Assembly: GCA_020692355.1 (NCBI GenBank)
Contig: JAIMKP010000011.1
Coordinates: 1 to 64,000 of the forward strand
From: Desulfosporosinus sp.
GTDB taxonomy: Bacteria > Bacillota > Desulfitobacteriia > Desulfitobacteriales > Desulfitobacteriaceae
Length of the DNA stretch: 64,000 nucleotides
Direction: 5' to 3'
In this document: positions 35,458 through 43,676 of the stretch, one piece after another
Position numbering within the stretch: position 1 is the stretch's first letter
Layout of the letters: each line of letters starts with the position of its first letter
Made by a program: the position numbers and the translations under genes
The notes under the pieces: generated by a model
What the model saw: the letters and a program-made list of their open reading frames with translations, nothing else
Database searches by the model: none
Told to the model about the DNA's origin: nothing

Positions 35458-35619
35458 TGGGACGCTAGCCCGGACATTGGCTGACTCAGCACGCCCTGTT
35501 CCTTCCCCCTACCAATTTCTTGGTCTGTCGTGACTAATATCTAACTGTTTAGCTTTACTCGTAATGTGTCCACATGGCTTATATTAGTATCACTTTTTCT
35601 TCCTTCCTAATTGAGTAAA

Positions 35620-35952
35620 CTAATCGATGCTGAATGTTAATCTTACGTCGTTCTGAGTATCTTCAGGTATTTTGCAGATATAATCCGCTCCCATAACTCT
35701 CCAATCCAGACTTCTGATTTGATCGGATAAAACCAACTCCGTTTACAGGTAGTCCATCAAGTAGCTCAATCTCAAATAGATATCCTTTTGTCTGGCGTGT
35801 AACTGGACAAACTATCACAAGTCCTGCTATCTCGTTATATGACATTGGAGATAATACCAGAGCCGGTCTGCGTCCGGTTTGTTCGTATCCAGCCTGTAGA
35901 TTAAGTGAAGCCAGATGATATCACCTCTATTGGGTACATAAAAATCTACCAT
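35620..35952 (-). pseudogene. mazF: MazF/PemK-type toxin, broken by two frameshifts
   Basis: On the minus strand three frames together spell a full MazF of about 110 residues. Frame 1 is MVDFYVPNRGDIIWLHL (35952 to about 35903). Frame 2 is LQAGYEQTGRRPALVLSP, then SYNEIAGLVIVCPVTRQTKG and GLPVNGV (to about 35737). Frame 3 is VLSDQIRSLDWRVMGADYIC, then KIPEDTQNDV, to TAG at 35620. MazF is an mRNA interferase toxin. One base appears lost near 35901-35906 and one gained near 35731-35737, so the gene is inactive unless the reads are wrong. Confidence 0.85.
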
Positions 35953-36048
35953 ATTTTACCACCAACCGGTTTGCCCTATTCAACTTCGGCATGCTTGTTT
36001 TCCGGTTTTATCCCCGATACTAACTCTTCCGGCTTGTGCCCAGCTTCA
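35946..36048 (-). pseudogene. mazE: MazE-like antitoxin remnant
   Basis: Directly upstream of mazF the minus strand reads LFEAGHKPEELVSGIKPENK, then HAEVE-stop-GKPVGGKIW and the natural stop overlapping the mazF start. Living MazE relatives commonly end HGEVDWGKPVGxEVW, so the internal TAG is most simply a tryptophan codon (TGG) turned to stop. The N-terminal DNA-binding half is absent; a hairpin and a REP-like motif stand in its place. Confidence 0.7.
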
Positions 36049-36059
36049 AAAAGACACAC

Positions 36060-36090
36060 CGAGCGAGAAGAATTCCTTACCTCTCGCTCG
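36060..36090. repeat. Inverted repeat hairpin at the mazE break
   Basis: CGAGCGAGA (36060-36068) pairs with TCTCGCTCG (36082-36090) around a 13-base loop. It marks the point where mazE homology ends and the REP-like motif begins. Confidence 0.6.
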
Positions 36091-36100
36091 AATTACCCCA

Positions 36101-36127
36101 AGACACCGAGAACCGTCCCCTGTGTCT
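36101..36127 (+). repeat. REP-like motif, occurrence 3
   Basis: AGACACC, GAGAACCGTCCCC and TGTGTCT follow one another. The outer AGACAC/GTGTCT form an exact inverted repeat around the conserved core. Confidence 0.7.
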
Positions 36128-36203
36128 GCCCGGATTAAGTTGCAATGATTACAAATTGAGAGCATAATAACAGTGAAAGGGAAAGAAAGCCAAGGAGGTT
36201 TTG

Positions 36204-36296
36204 ATGATGAAAAAAGCTGCATTTGAAGATATCCCGGATGATTGGGTCTGCCCGGTGTGCGGGGTGGGAAAAGCTGATTTTGAGGTGAGCGAATAG
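36204..36296 (+). CDS. Half-rubredoxin (C-terminal knuckle only)
   Basis: The 30-residue frame reads [20 protein letters not shown], then [10 protein letters not shown]. This is the second half of a rubredoxin, which normally has about 52 residues and two CxxC knuckles binding one iron. The first knuckle (usually KYVCxxCGY) is missing, so iron binding would need two chains or another partner. A good AAGGAGG site precedes the ATG, so it may be translated. It lies just before fprA, whose product takes electrons from rubredoxin. It is either an internally deleted gene or a very small working protein. Confidence 0.65.
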   Translation: MMKKAAFEDIPDDWVCPVCGVGKADFEVSE

Positions 36297-36315
36297 AGGT
36301 TAGCACATCAGTGAA
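36290..36315 (+). repeat. 26-bp direct repeat, left copy, flanking element copy D
   Basis: CGAATAGAGGTTAGCACATC and the next six bases recur at 36432-36457 with two mismatches. The left copy carries the half-rubredoxin stop codon. The right copy carries the ribosome site and start codon of fprA. Confidence 0.85.
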
Positions 36316-36430
36316 CTCGTTCAACTAAAGTTGAACATCGAGACTTCGGTGGGGGAGTCTACCCCCACCGAAGCAAAGTACGAGGTACCACTCCCACTTG
36401 TAGAAGTGGGAGTCTCACGATTGGATGAAA
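36312..36430 (+). repeat. Palindrome-rich IS605-like element, copy D (short form)
   Basis: It is essentially identical to copy B at 15111, with the same three hairpins and TCTCACGATTGGATGAAAA end. It lies between the half-rubredoxin and fprA and is flanked by a 26-bp direct repeat (36290-36315, 36432-36457), unlike the other copies. Near-identity of B and D points to recent movement. Confidence 0.8.
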
Positions 36431-36452
36431 ACGAATAGAGGTGAGCACATCA

Positions 36453-37625
36453 ATGAAACCGATTAAGCTCAAGGAAGGTATTTATTGGGTTGGCGGGATC
36501 GACTGGGATATCCGTAATTTTCATGGCTATCTGACCCAGCGGGGTACAACCTATAATGCCTATCTGATTGTGGATGAAAAAGTCACTTTGATTGATACGG
36601 TGAAACACTATTTATTTGAGGAAATGATGGAGCGGATTTCTGCCATCATCGATCCGGCAAAAATTGATTATATTGTAGCGAATCATGTGGAGATGGACCA
36701 TTCAGGGGGTCTTCCCCGCCTTCTCGAAGTGGCTAAGAATGCTGGAATTTACACATCTCCGAATGGAGAAAAAGGGTTAAAAGCACATTATAAGAAGGAT
36801 TGGAAATTTCATGTAGTGAAGTCCGGCGATTCCCTGAATATTGGCCGCTATAACCTGACCTTTGTGCAAACGCCCATGGTGCATTGGCCGGATAATATGG
36901 TGACTTATCTGCCGGAAGAACAGATCCTTTTTTCCAATGATGCCTTTGGCCAGCATATTGCTTCGGCAGAACGGTTTGATGACGAGTTTCCACGAGACAT
37001 TATGTTGGATGAGGCCGCCAAATACTATGCGAATATTGTCATGCCCTATGGGGCTCAGGTTCAAAAAACCTTGGATAGTCTCAAACACTTGGATGTTGGC
37101 ATGATTGCTCCTAGCCATGGCATCATCTGGCGTTCCCGCATCCCTGAGATTTTGAGCGAGTACAAGACTTGGTCGAACAATGAACCAACGGAGAAAGCAG
37201 CCATCGTGTATGATAGTATGTGGGGTTCAACGGAACACGTTGCTTATGCGATCCAAAATGCGTTTGAAAACCGAGGGATTCCGGCAAGACTCATGAATCT
37301 AAGGACAAATCATATTTCCGATATTATGACTTATATTTTGACAGCCAAATACATCTGTGTCGGTTCCCCAACGCTAAATAGCAACATGCTTCCGACCGTT
37401 GCGGGTTTCTTGGCCTATCTCAAGGGATTATCTCCCAAAAAGCGTATTGCCTTGGCCTTCGGTTCCTATGGCTGGGGTGGGCAAAGCATAGGGCAAATCG
37501 AAGGAACCTTAAAAGAATGTGACTTTCAACTCCTGGAGATGGTGCGAATTTTATACGTTCCGGATGACGGTCAACTCCAGGAAGTGACGGCAAAATTGGA
37601 GCAAGAAATCATCGCGATAAACTAA
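36453..37625 (+). CDS. fprA: Flavodiiron protein FprA (A-type flavoprotein)
   Basis: The enzyme reduces oxygen to water, or nitric oxide, and protects anaerobes. The 390-residue protein has an N-terminal metallo-beta-lactamase-like diiron domain with the ligand set in NHVEMDHSGGLPRLLE, later MVHWPDNMVTYLP, FSNDAFGQH, and SHGIIW, and a C-terminal flavodoxin domain (from about 250) with the FMN loop YDSMWGSTEHVA and GSPTLNSNMLP. ATG 36453 has GAGGTGAG seven bases upstream; GTG 36441 is possible but less good. Electrons normally come from rubredoxin, which upstream exists only as a half gene. Confidence 0.95.
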   Translation: MKPIKLKEGIYWVGGIDWDIRNFHGYLTQRGTTYNAYLIVDEKVTLIDTVKHYLFEEMMERISAIIDPAKIDYIVANHVEMDHSGGLPRLLEVAKNAGIYTSPNGEKGLKAHYKKDWKFHVVKSGDSLNIGRYNLTFVQTPMVHWPDNMVTYLPEEQILFSNDAFGQHIASAERFDDEFPRDIMLDEAAKYYANIVMPYGAQVQKTLDSLKHLDVGMIAPSHGIIWRSRIPEILSEYKTWSNNEPTEKAAIVYDSMWGSTEHVAYAIQNAFENRGIPARLMNLRTNHISDIMTYILTAKYICVGSPTLNSNMLPTVAGFLAYLKGLSPKKRIALAFGSYGWGGQSIGQIEGTLKECDFQLLEMVRILYVPDDGQLQEVTAKLEQEIIAIN

Positions 37626-37634
37626 CTCTCTATC

Positions 37635-37656
37635 GGGGACCTTCGGGTTCCTTTTA
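37635..37656 (+). terminator. Small terminator after fprA
   Basis: GGGGACC and GGGTTCC pair (with one G-T) around TTC and are followed by TTTT. It is short but well placed ten bases after the fprA stop. Confidence 0.55.
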
Positions 37657-37675
37657 ATCGTTGGGGGATGAAGAC

Positions 37676-38521
37676 ATGCCTGATAGGTCGGATAAGGGTA
37701 AAATTCAAAGCAAGGAACAAGATTCAGCTTTGCGACTCCTAGACGAGAGCAAGACGTTGTTTGTTACTGAACAAAAGGAAGCGTTGACTCGAGCCATGTT
37801 TGATTTGTTGGCGTACCGTTTAGAGCAGAACGTGGAACACGCAACGAAACTTGAGAATTATTTCCATGCGCTGCATGGAAGTGCTGCTACGTTGGGATTT
37901 ATGGCCTTGGCTAAATCGGGAGCGGATTATGAAGCTTATGTCCATCGAGTCAAGAAAAACAGCAGTCTGCTGGACGGAGTTTTTTCCGGGCTGCTGATGG
38001 GGTTGGCTGAAATACACAAAGACTTGGAGCGATTGAGGCAGCCCCCTCTAGCTGACGAAAAGCCTGCTGGGAATTTAGACGAACCAATTGACTCGGAGAA
38101 AAGGGATTCTTTAAATCATGATGAACAAGGAATTGATCCTAACGTACAAAGCTCTATTCCGAGAAAGAAGGTTCTATTGGTAGAGGATACTGATTTTATG
38201 TCTCATATTGTCCTGGGAAAGTTGCAGGTTATGAACTTGGCGGTGACGAGTGCTAAAGATGGGGAAGAGGGGGTTAGAAAAGGTCAATTAGAACGGCCCG
38301 ATCTGATGATTGTCGACTTGATGCTGCCGAAAATGGATGGATTTGAAGTGTGTCGGCAGATAAGAGCTAACCCAAAAACAAAAGACGTTAAAATCATGAT
38401 TATGTCTGCTAGAAAAAGCAAAGACGATGTGCTTAGATGTTATAGTTTGGGGATCGATGATTATATCGTCAAACCGTTTACACTCGATGATTTGGAGCAA
38501 AGAATCAAGCGATTGCTTTAA
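37676..38521 (+). CDS. Hpt domain-response regulator fusion
   Basis: A phosphorelay protein of 281 residues. The N-terminal Hpt domain (about 20-120) has the phosphorylated histidine in YFHALHGSAATLGFMALAKS. A polar linker (125-160) leads to a receiver domain (about 163-280) with VLLVEDTDFM, the phosphoacceptor in LMIVDLMLPKMDGFE, MSARK and VKPF. There is no output domain, so it probably moves phosphate or acts by protein contact. ATG 37676 follows GGGGG by five bases. It lies between fprA and cheA without a matching kinase nearby except CheA itself. Confidence 0.85.
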   Translation: MPDRSDKGKIQSKEQDSALRLLDESKTLFVTEQKEALTRAMFDLLAYRLEQNVEHATKLENYFHALHGSAATLGFMALAKSGADYEAYVHRVKKNSSLLDGVFSGLLMGLAEIHKDLERLRQPPLADEKPAGNLDEPIDSEKRDSLNHDEQGIDPNVQSSIPRKKVLLVEDTDFMSHIVLGKLQVMNLAVTSAKDGEEGVRKGQLERPDLMIVDLMLPKMDGFEVCRQIRANPKTKDVKIMIMSARKSKDDVLRCYSLGIDDYIVKPFTLDDLEQRIKRLL

Positions 38522-38985
38522 TGAGCTGTGGGTCGTGAGGAAGAATGTTACTCATATGAAGACGGAATTGCGATATATATGGTTGGACATTAAACGGTTG
38601 GACGTGATGGTTCAAGAAAAGGCTCGCTTGTATTGGCGCAGTCTTTTTTTTGCCTAAAAGTCCCAAGAGAATTGCCCATAAGTCTATGTGTTTAGGGGCG
38701 TGGGAGTATTTACAAGTATCTTGTCGCAATGTTAGCATCAAATAGTAAATGTTACTAGTATCCGCGAAGGAAAATCCAAATGAGTGGCGAATAGATAAAC
38801 TAGGTTTTTTATGCCATTTATTATTGTAGAGGAATATGACGTTATTCCACGAAAGAAACAACGATATAGGAAAAACCATGTCGAAGCTTCTGGGATTGTA
38901 TGTTGGAATATAACAGGGAGCAAGAACAAAGGATGAAGTTCCATTTGGATAAAGGTCAGGTATCAAAGAGATAGGGGTGTGGATT
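38522..38985. other. Gene-free stretch before cheA
   Basis: These 464 bases show no credible gene. A 33-codon frame from ATG 38557 has no clear ribosome site and no recognisable product. A run of T at 38643-38650 follows a weak stem and could end the Hpt gene transcript. Shortly before cheA, TAAA and GATAG stand 15-18 bases apart, but too close to the start codon to be a convincing sigma-28 promoter. Confidence 0.5.
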
Positions 38986-41277
38986 ATGGGCCAAGACGAC
39001 AAGAAGAATCAGGGGGTCGATCTGGAGGAATTCCTGGAGTTTTATCTTTTGGATTCCCAGGAGCAGATCGATAAGCTGGGGACAGGCCTATTGCAACTGG
39101 AAAAGGGAGGAAGCAATATTGGGCTTATTAATGACCTTTTCCGTTCAGCCCACAGTTTGAAAGGTGCGTCGGGCACCATGGGGTTTACGCCTATTGTGGC
39201 GCTAACCCATGCGGCAGAAGATTTGCTCGATCGTCTGCGCCAGGGGAAGATAGAGGTGACCCTGACGATGATCGATATACTTTTGGATGTCACGGATCGG
39301 GTCAAGGCGATGCTTTCCCAAGTTGAACAGCGTCAAGCGATCAACGTGGAATATGAGGATTTGGTGAAGGCGATGAAAGACTTGGTGAGTGGCAAGCTTC
39401 CGCTGGAACAGGGGGCTGGCTCTCAGGCTTTCGCGAACGGGACAGAGCCCGGAGAACAGGCTGGGGGGGCTGAACACGGGGGCGAGACCGAGATTGCATT
39501 TGACAAAGAAGACGGTTTCGTGCCTTTTGATTTTCAATTAAGTAACGCGGAATGGAAAAAACTTGGGGATGCCCAAAATATGGGGCATGGGATTTATCAG
39601 GTGGATGTGGCTTTAGCTCCGAATACTTTGATGAAGGCGGTTCGGGCCGTGATGGCAGTACAACGGGTTGAGAACCTGGGAGCGGTTGTCAAACTTTTGC
39701 CGACGGTTGAGGATTTGGAAATTGGCAATGGTGATGGCTTTTTCCTGTTGGTGATCAGTGATGAGGCTCCGGAAGAGATTATGGAGGAGATTCTTGGAGT
39801 TTCTGAGATCGCCAAAGTGATGGTTCACGCCTATCCGGCGACACCGGAGGACATGAAGGCCCAAGGAGAAGGAACCATGGGAGGCAAGGAAGCGGCGGCT
39901 GGTGCAGCGATTTTAGAGGGAGTACTGGCTCGGGTTTCCCAGCCGGAGGTGAACGTGGCGAAGGAAAACCGGTTAGTGGGCGCTCCGGCTCAGGCGACTT
40001 CCCAGGGAAGGGCTCAGGTGGGAGGAACTGCCCCGGCTGGAAATGCATCCGCCCAAGCCGGAAATGACGGGGGCGAAGGGAATACCCAGGTCCATACGAT
40101 CCGGGTGGATACGGCTCGTATGGACAACCTGATTAATTTAGTCGGCGAAATGGTGATCACGCGAACCCGATTGGTTCAGGTGGGGCTTGACCTTAAATCA
40201 GCTTATAAAATGGATCCGCTCGTGAGCAACTTGATTGAGACGAATGTTTATCTGGGTCGCTTGATGAACGATCTTCAAGAGAGCGTTATGCGGCTGAGGA
40301 TGGTGCCGATTGGTACGGTGTTTAACCGTTTCCCCCGTTTAGTTCGGGACTTGGCGCGCAAGACGAACAAAGAGATAGATCTGGTTCTCCAAGGGGAAGA
40401 TACCGAACTCGATAAGACAGTCGTGGAAGTGATCGGGGATCCTTTGATGCACCTGATTCGGAATTCAGTGGATCATGGGATTGAATCTCCCGAAGAGCGG
40501 CAGGCGGCAGGGAAACCTGTGGTGGGGAAAATCACCCTGGATGCCTACCACGAAGGGAATCACATTGCTATTTTGGTTTCGGATGATGGGGCAGGGCTGC
40601 CGTTGGCAAGTATTCGCCGTAAAGCGATTGAGCGGGGGTGGATCGGGGAACGGGAAGAACTGTCTGACCGGGATATTGCGAATTTGATCTTTTTGCCAGG
40701 TTTGAGTACCGCTGAGATGGTGACCGATATCTCCGGTCGGGGCGTGGGGATGGATGTTGTCAAGAAGGCTTTGAACAACCTGGGTGGGATGATCGATATC
40801 GACACACGCCAGGGTCAAGGCACCACGTTTATTATTCGGTTGCCGCTCACGCTCGCGATCATTCAGGCCCTGCTCGTCGAGGTTGGGGCAGAGATTTATG
40901 CCGTGCCGCTTTCCTCCGTGCTGGAGACCCTGCTGGTGAATCGGACGGATATTAAGACGGTGGGCGGTTTGCCCATGGTGCAGTTGCGGGGGAATACCCT
41001 GCCGCTTATTTCTCTGCAGGAAAAATTCGAATTGCCAGCTCCTGAGGTTCCGTCAGAGGAAGTGTTTGTCGTCGTCGTCGGTCTGGGGGATAAAGCCTTG
41101 GGCTTGGTGGTTGACACCTTGCGCGGGCAGCAGGAGATCGTCATCAAGTCTCTGGGTGATATGCTCAACAACCTACCGGGTATCGCTGGGGCGACCATCC
41201 TCGGTGACGGGAAAGTGACCTTGATTCTGGATATTGGCTCCCTCATTCAGGACGTTCTAGTCACGCGGAAAAGTTAA
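38986..41277 (+). CDS. cheA: Chemotaxis histidine kinase CheA
   Basis: CheA phosphorylates CheY and CheB in response to chemoreceptors. The 763-residue protein has P1 with the phosphorylated H56 in FRSAHSLKGASGTMGF, P2 (about 180-270, CheY binding), a Gly/Ala-rich linker (about 290-365), the P3 dimerisation helices, P4 ATPase (DPLMHLIRNSVDHGIESPEE, VSDDGAGLPL, GRGVGMDVVKKAL) and P5 (about 620-763). ATG 38986 follows AGGGG by eight bases. It leads the main chemotaxis/flagellar operon. Confidence 0.96.
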   Translation: MGQDDKKNQGVDLEEFLEFYLLDSQEQIDKLGTGLLQLEKGGSNIGLINDLFRSAHSLKGASGTMGFTPIVALTHAAEDLLDRLRQGKIEVTLTMIDILLDVTDRVKAMLSQVEQRQAINVEYEDLVKAMKDLVSGKLPLEQGAGSQAFANGTEPGEQAGGAEHGGETEIAFDKEDGFVPFDFQLSNAEWKKLGDAQNMGHGIYQVDVALAPNTLMKAVRAVMAVQRVENLGAVVKLLPTVEDLEIGNGDGFFLLVISDEAPEEIMEEILGVSEIAKVMVHAYPATPEDMKAQGEGTMGGKEAAAGAAILEGVLARVSQPEVNVAKENRLVGAPAQATSQGRAQVGGTAPAGNASAQAGNDGGEGNTQVHTIRVDTARMDNLINLVGEMVITRTRLVQVGLDLKSAYKMDPLVSNLIETNVYLGRLMNDLQESVMRLRMVPIGTVFNRFPRLVRDLARKTNKEIDLVLQGEDTELDKTVVEVIGDPLMHLIRNSVDHGIESPEERQAAGKPVVGKITLDAYHEGNHIAILVSDDGAGLPLASIRRKAIERGWIGEREELSDRDIANLIFLPGLSTAEMVTDISGRGVGMDVVKKALNNLGGMIDIDTRQGQGTTFIIRLPLTLAIIQALLVEVGAEIYAVPLSSVLETLLVNRTDIKTVGGLPMVQLRGNTLPLISLQEKFELPAPEVPSEEVFVVVVGLGDKALGLVVDTLRGQQEIVIKSLGDMLNNLPGIAGATILGDGKVTLILDIGSLIQDVLVTRKS

Positions 41278-41363
41278 CTTCGAGTATTGAAACACAAAGC
41301 GAAAAATGCAAAATCCGAATATTTTGCAGCGGCGCTATTCCAAATTACCGCGGTTTTGGACCT

Positions 41364-41405
41364 CGAACCTCGAATATCGAATATCGAATATCGAATATCG
41401 AACAG
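41364..41405 (+). repeat. Heptanucleotide array (CGAATAT) between cheA and cheW
   Basis: Six 7-base units are present: CGAACCT, CGAATAT four times, CGAACAG. The array ends directly against the cheW ribosome site. Confidence 0.92.
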
Positions 41406-41416
41406 GGGGTATGGAT

Positions 41417-41863
41417 ATGGCGGAAGAACAGCTGGTGACATTTGGCCTGGGCACGGAAGAGTTTGGTGTGGACATCATGCGAGTACAGGAAATTATTCGG
41501 ATCCCGCCGATTACGCGGGTGCCGAAGGCTCCGGTGTATGTGGAGGGGGTCATCAATCTGCGTGGGAATGTGATCCCGGTGGTCAGCCTGCGCACGCGCT
41601 TTGGTATGGATAAGGTGGAGGAGACGGATCTCAGCCGGATCATTGTTTTGCAGGTACAAAAAAAGGTGTTTGGCATCCGGGTCGATGCCGTGACCGAGGT
41701 GCTGCGGCTGGATACGGCTGCGATTGAACCCCCGCCTCCGGTGGCTTTGGGGATGGATTCGCAGTTTATCCGCGGGGTAGGGAAAATCGGCGAGCGTTTA
41801 CTTATTCTCCTCGATTTGGATCATATCATGGGTGGGGAGACGAGTCATGAGTTCAGTGCCTAA
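41417..41863 (+). CDS. cheW: Chemotaxis coupling protein CheW
   Basis: CheW couples receptors to CheA. The 148-residue protein has the usual SH3-like fold pattern: LVTFGLGTEEFGVDIMRVQE, VEGVINLRGNVIPVVSLRTR and a C-terminal GVGKIGERLLILLDLDHIMG. ATG 41417 follows AGGGGG by seven bases. The open frame upstream to 41306 translates the CGAATAT array into repeated EYRIS/NIEYR-like peptide and is not taken as coding. The end overlaps cheB by 17 bases. Confidence 0.95.
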   Translation: MAEEQLVTFGLGTEEFGVDIMRVQEIIRIPPITRVPKAPVYVEGVINLRGNVIPVVSLRTRFGMDKVEETDLSRIIVLQVQKKVFGIRVDAVTEVLRLDTAAIEPPPPVALGMDSQFIRGVGKIGERLLILLDLDHIMGGETSHEFSA

Positions 41864-43100
41864 CCCGATTACCGTCTTGGTTGTGGATGATTCTCCCTTT
41901 ATGCGTCTGATGATCCAGAAGATTCTCAGCCAAAATGCGGGGATTAAGGTCGTCGATACGGCCAGGGATGGTCGGGAAGGGATTCATAAACTGCAGGCTC
42001 TGCGGCCTCAGGTGGTGACCATGGATGTGGAGATGCCGGTGATGGACGGGCTGCAGGCTTTGGATGAAATCATGCGCTGGCAACCTACCCCGGTGATTAT
42101 CCTCAGCGCCGTGACCACGGAAGGAGCGCAGGCGACGCTTAAGGCCTTAGATTTGGGTGCGTTTGACGTGGTTGCTAAGCCATCCGGCGGACCGGGGGCG
42201 GATCTCCTGGCGTTGAGCCGTGATCTGGTGGAGAAAGTCAGGGCAGCGGCGGGTGTGGATATGCGCCGTTTGAAGCAGCCTTCGGGTTATGAGGTCGTTT
42301 GGCCTAGGACAGGATCGTCCGGGCCCGGACGGGCTCAGGGAACTCAAGGGACTCAGGGAACTCAAGGGACTCAGGGAACTCAAGGGACTCAGGGAACTCA
42401 AGGAACTTCGAGTACAGCGGCTACCAAGGGGAGTTTGGACAGCAAGGGTGCGGGCTTAGCATTAGCACCGTGGCTGATGGGAAGAACCAAAGGAGCCGGG
42501 CTGGGCGCATTGCCCAAGCATCCAGTCGAAGTCGTTGCCATCGGCACGTCTACGGGCGGGCCCACGGCGTTGCAGGCTGTGCTGCCACAGTTGCCGGCGA
42601 ATTTCCCGGTTCCGGTGCTCGTGGCTCAACACATGCCACTGGGGTTTACCGGGCCTTTAGCCCAGCGGCTAAACAGCCTTTGTCACTTAGAGGTGCGGGA
42701 AGGGGTTCACAATGAAGCGCTACGGCCAGGAACGGTCTATGTTGCGCCAGCTGGGAAGCAACTGCAGGTGCTGCGCAGGGGTTCGGTTCTCTACCTTAAT
42801 ATAGGGGATGAGGCCCCGATCACGACGCTGTATCACCCCTCGGTGGATGTGCTCTTTCTCTCCCTGGCTAAGGAAGTTGGCAAGGGAGCACTTGGAGTGG
42901 TGATGACTGGCATGGGCCATGACGGAGCGAAGGGGATGCGGGAAATCAAGGCGGCGCAAGGGTTTAGTATCGCGGAAGCGGAGGAGACTTGTGTGGTTTA
43001 CGGGATGCCCCGGGCTGTGGTTGAAGCAGGACTGGCTGACCGGATTACGCCGCTTGGGGAGATCGGCAGAGCTATCGTTGAGTGTGTTATGAGGAGGTAG
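41847..43100 (+). CDS. cheB: Chemotaxis glutamate methylesterase CheB
   Basis: CheB removes methyl groups from receptors when its receiver is phosphorylated by CheA. The 417-residue protein has a receiver (1-120: VLVVDDSPFMRLMIQ, VVTMDVEMPVMDGLQ), a linker, and the esterase domain (about 225-415) with the catalytic Ser in AIGTSTGGPTALQ, His in VAQHMPLGFT and Asp in VMTGMGHDGAKGM. The linker at residues 164-187 is eight exact Gln-Gly-Thr units from a DNA minisatellite. ATG 41847 follows GGGGAG by seven bases. Confidence 0.96.
   Translation: MSSVPNPITVLVVDDSPFMRLMIQKILSQNAGIKVVDTARDGREGIHKLQALRPQVVTMDVEMPVMDGLQALDEIMRWQPTPVIILSAVTTEGAQATLKALDLGAFDVVAKPSGGPGADLLALSRDLVEKVRAAAGVDMRRLKQPSGYEVVWPRTGSSGPGRAQGTQGTQGTQGTQGTQGTQGTQGTSSTAATKGSLDSKGAGLALAPWLMGRTKGAGLGALPKHPVEVVAIGTSTGGPTALQAVLPQLPANFPVPVLVAQHMPLGFTGPLAQRLNSLCHLEVREGVHNEALRPGTVYVAPAGKQLQVLRRGSVLYLNIGDEAPITTLYHPSVDVLFLSLAKEVGKGALGVVMTGMGHDGAKGMREIKAAQGFSIAEAEETCVVYGMPRAVVEAGLADRITPLGEIGRAIVECVMRR
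42336..42407 (+). repeat. 9-bp minisatellite in the cheB linker
   Basis: Eight in-frame 9-base units (CAGGGAACT and CAAGGGACT alternating, an 18-base higher period) encode eight Gln-Gly-Thr repeats. Unit changes keep the frame and would lengthen or shorten the linker. Confidence 0.95.
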
Positions 43101-43105
43101 GGAAT

Positions 43106-43645
43106 ATGGGGATGTTTCAAGGGATCGATATCAGTGCTTCTGGGCTGACGGCTCAGCGCCTGCGGCTTGACCTGATTGCGAACAATATCGCGAATGTGAA
43201 TACCACCCGGACCGGGCGAACAACCGCTGCAGGGAACCCGATTCCCTACGCCCGGCAGATAGCGGTGTTCGTGCCGAGCCCCCCAGAAGCGAATTTTGCC
43301 CGGACACTTGGACAAGCTTTGGCTTCCTCTCCCGGCTCGAACGGGAAAGTAGCGGGTAGCAGGGGTACAACGGGGTTATCCGCATGGGTCGGAACCGGGG
43401 TTCAGGTAGGGGCGATTGTGGAGGATAGAACCACTCCGTTTCAGCTGGAGTACAACCCGGATTCGCCGGATGCGGCCACGGTTGCGGAAAACGGGGTTCC
43501 GGTCGATTATGTGCGTAAGCCCAATGTCAATATGGTGACCGAGATGGTGGATATGATCTCGGCTTCAAGGGCGTATGAAGCGAACGTTACCGCGCTCAAT
43601 GCCAGCAAGTCGATGTTTAATAAAGCTCTGGAAATTGGAAGATAG
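43106..43645 (+). CDS. flgC: Flagellar proximal rod protein FlgC
   Basis: FlgC is a rod subunit exported by the flagellar system. The 179-residue protein has the N-terminal rod motif GIDISASGLTAQRLRLDLIA, NNIANVNTTRTG, and the C-terminal NMVTEMVDMISASRAYEANV. GGAGG lies eight bases before ATG 43106. FlgC is usually preceded by flgB; here it follows cheB and flgB is not in the window. Confidence 0.94.
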   Translation: MGMFQGIDISASGLTAQRLRLDLIANNIANVNTTRTGRTTAAGNPIPYARQIAVFVPSPPEANFARTLGQALASSPGSNGKVAGSRGTTGLSAWVGTGVQVGAIVEDRTTPFQLEYNPDSPDAATVAENGVPVDYVRKPNVNMVTEMVDMISASRAYEANVTALNASKSMFNKALEIGR

Positions 43646-43676
43646 AATTTTGAAAATCGGAAGGGGGTAATGTTCA

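Noticed and set aside
38557-38658. 33-codon frame after the Hpt-receiver gene
   Set aside because: No convincing ribosome site and no recognisable product.
38950-38975. Sigma-28 promoter before cheA
   Set aside because: The -10 part matches only GATAG and the start codon is too near to leave room for a leader with the ribosome site.
41364-41405. Possible CRISPR-like array
   Set aside because: Units are 7 bases with no spacers; this is a simple tandem repeat, and no cas gene is present.
41306-41416. N-terminal extension of CheW
   Set aside because: It translates the heptamer array; the ribosome site and family start both place the start at 41417.
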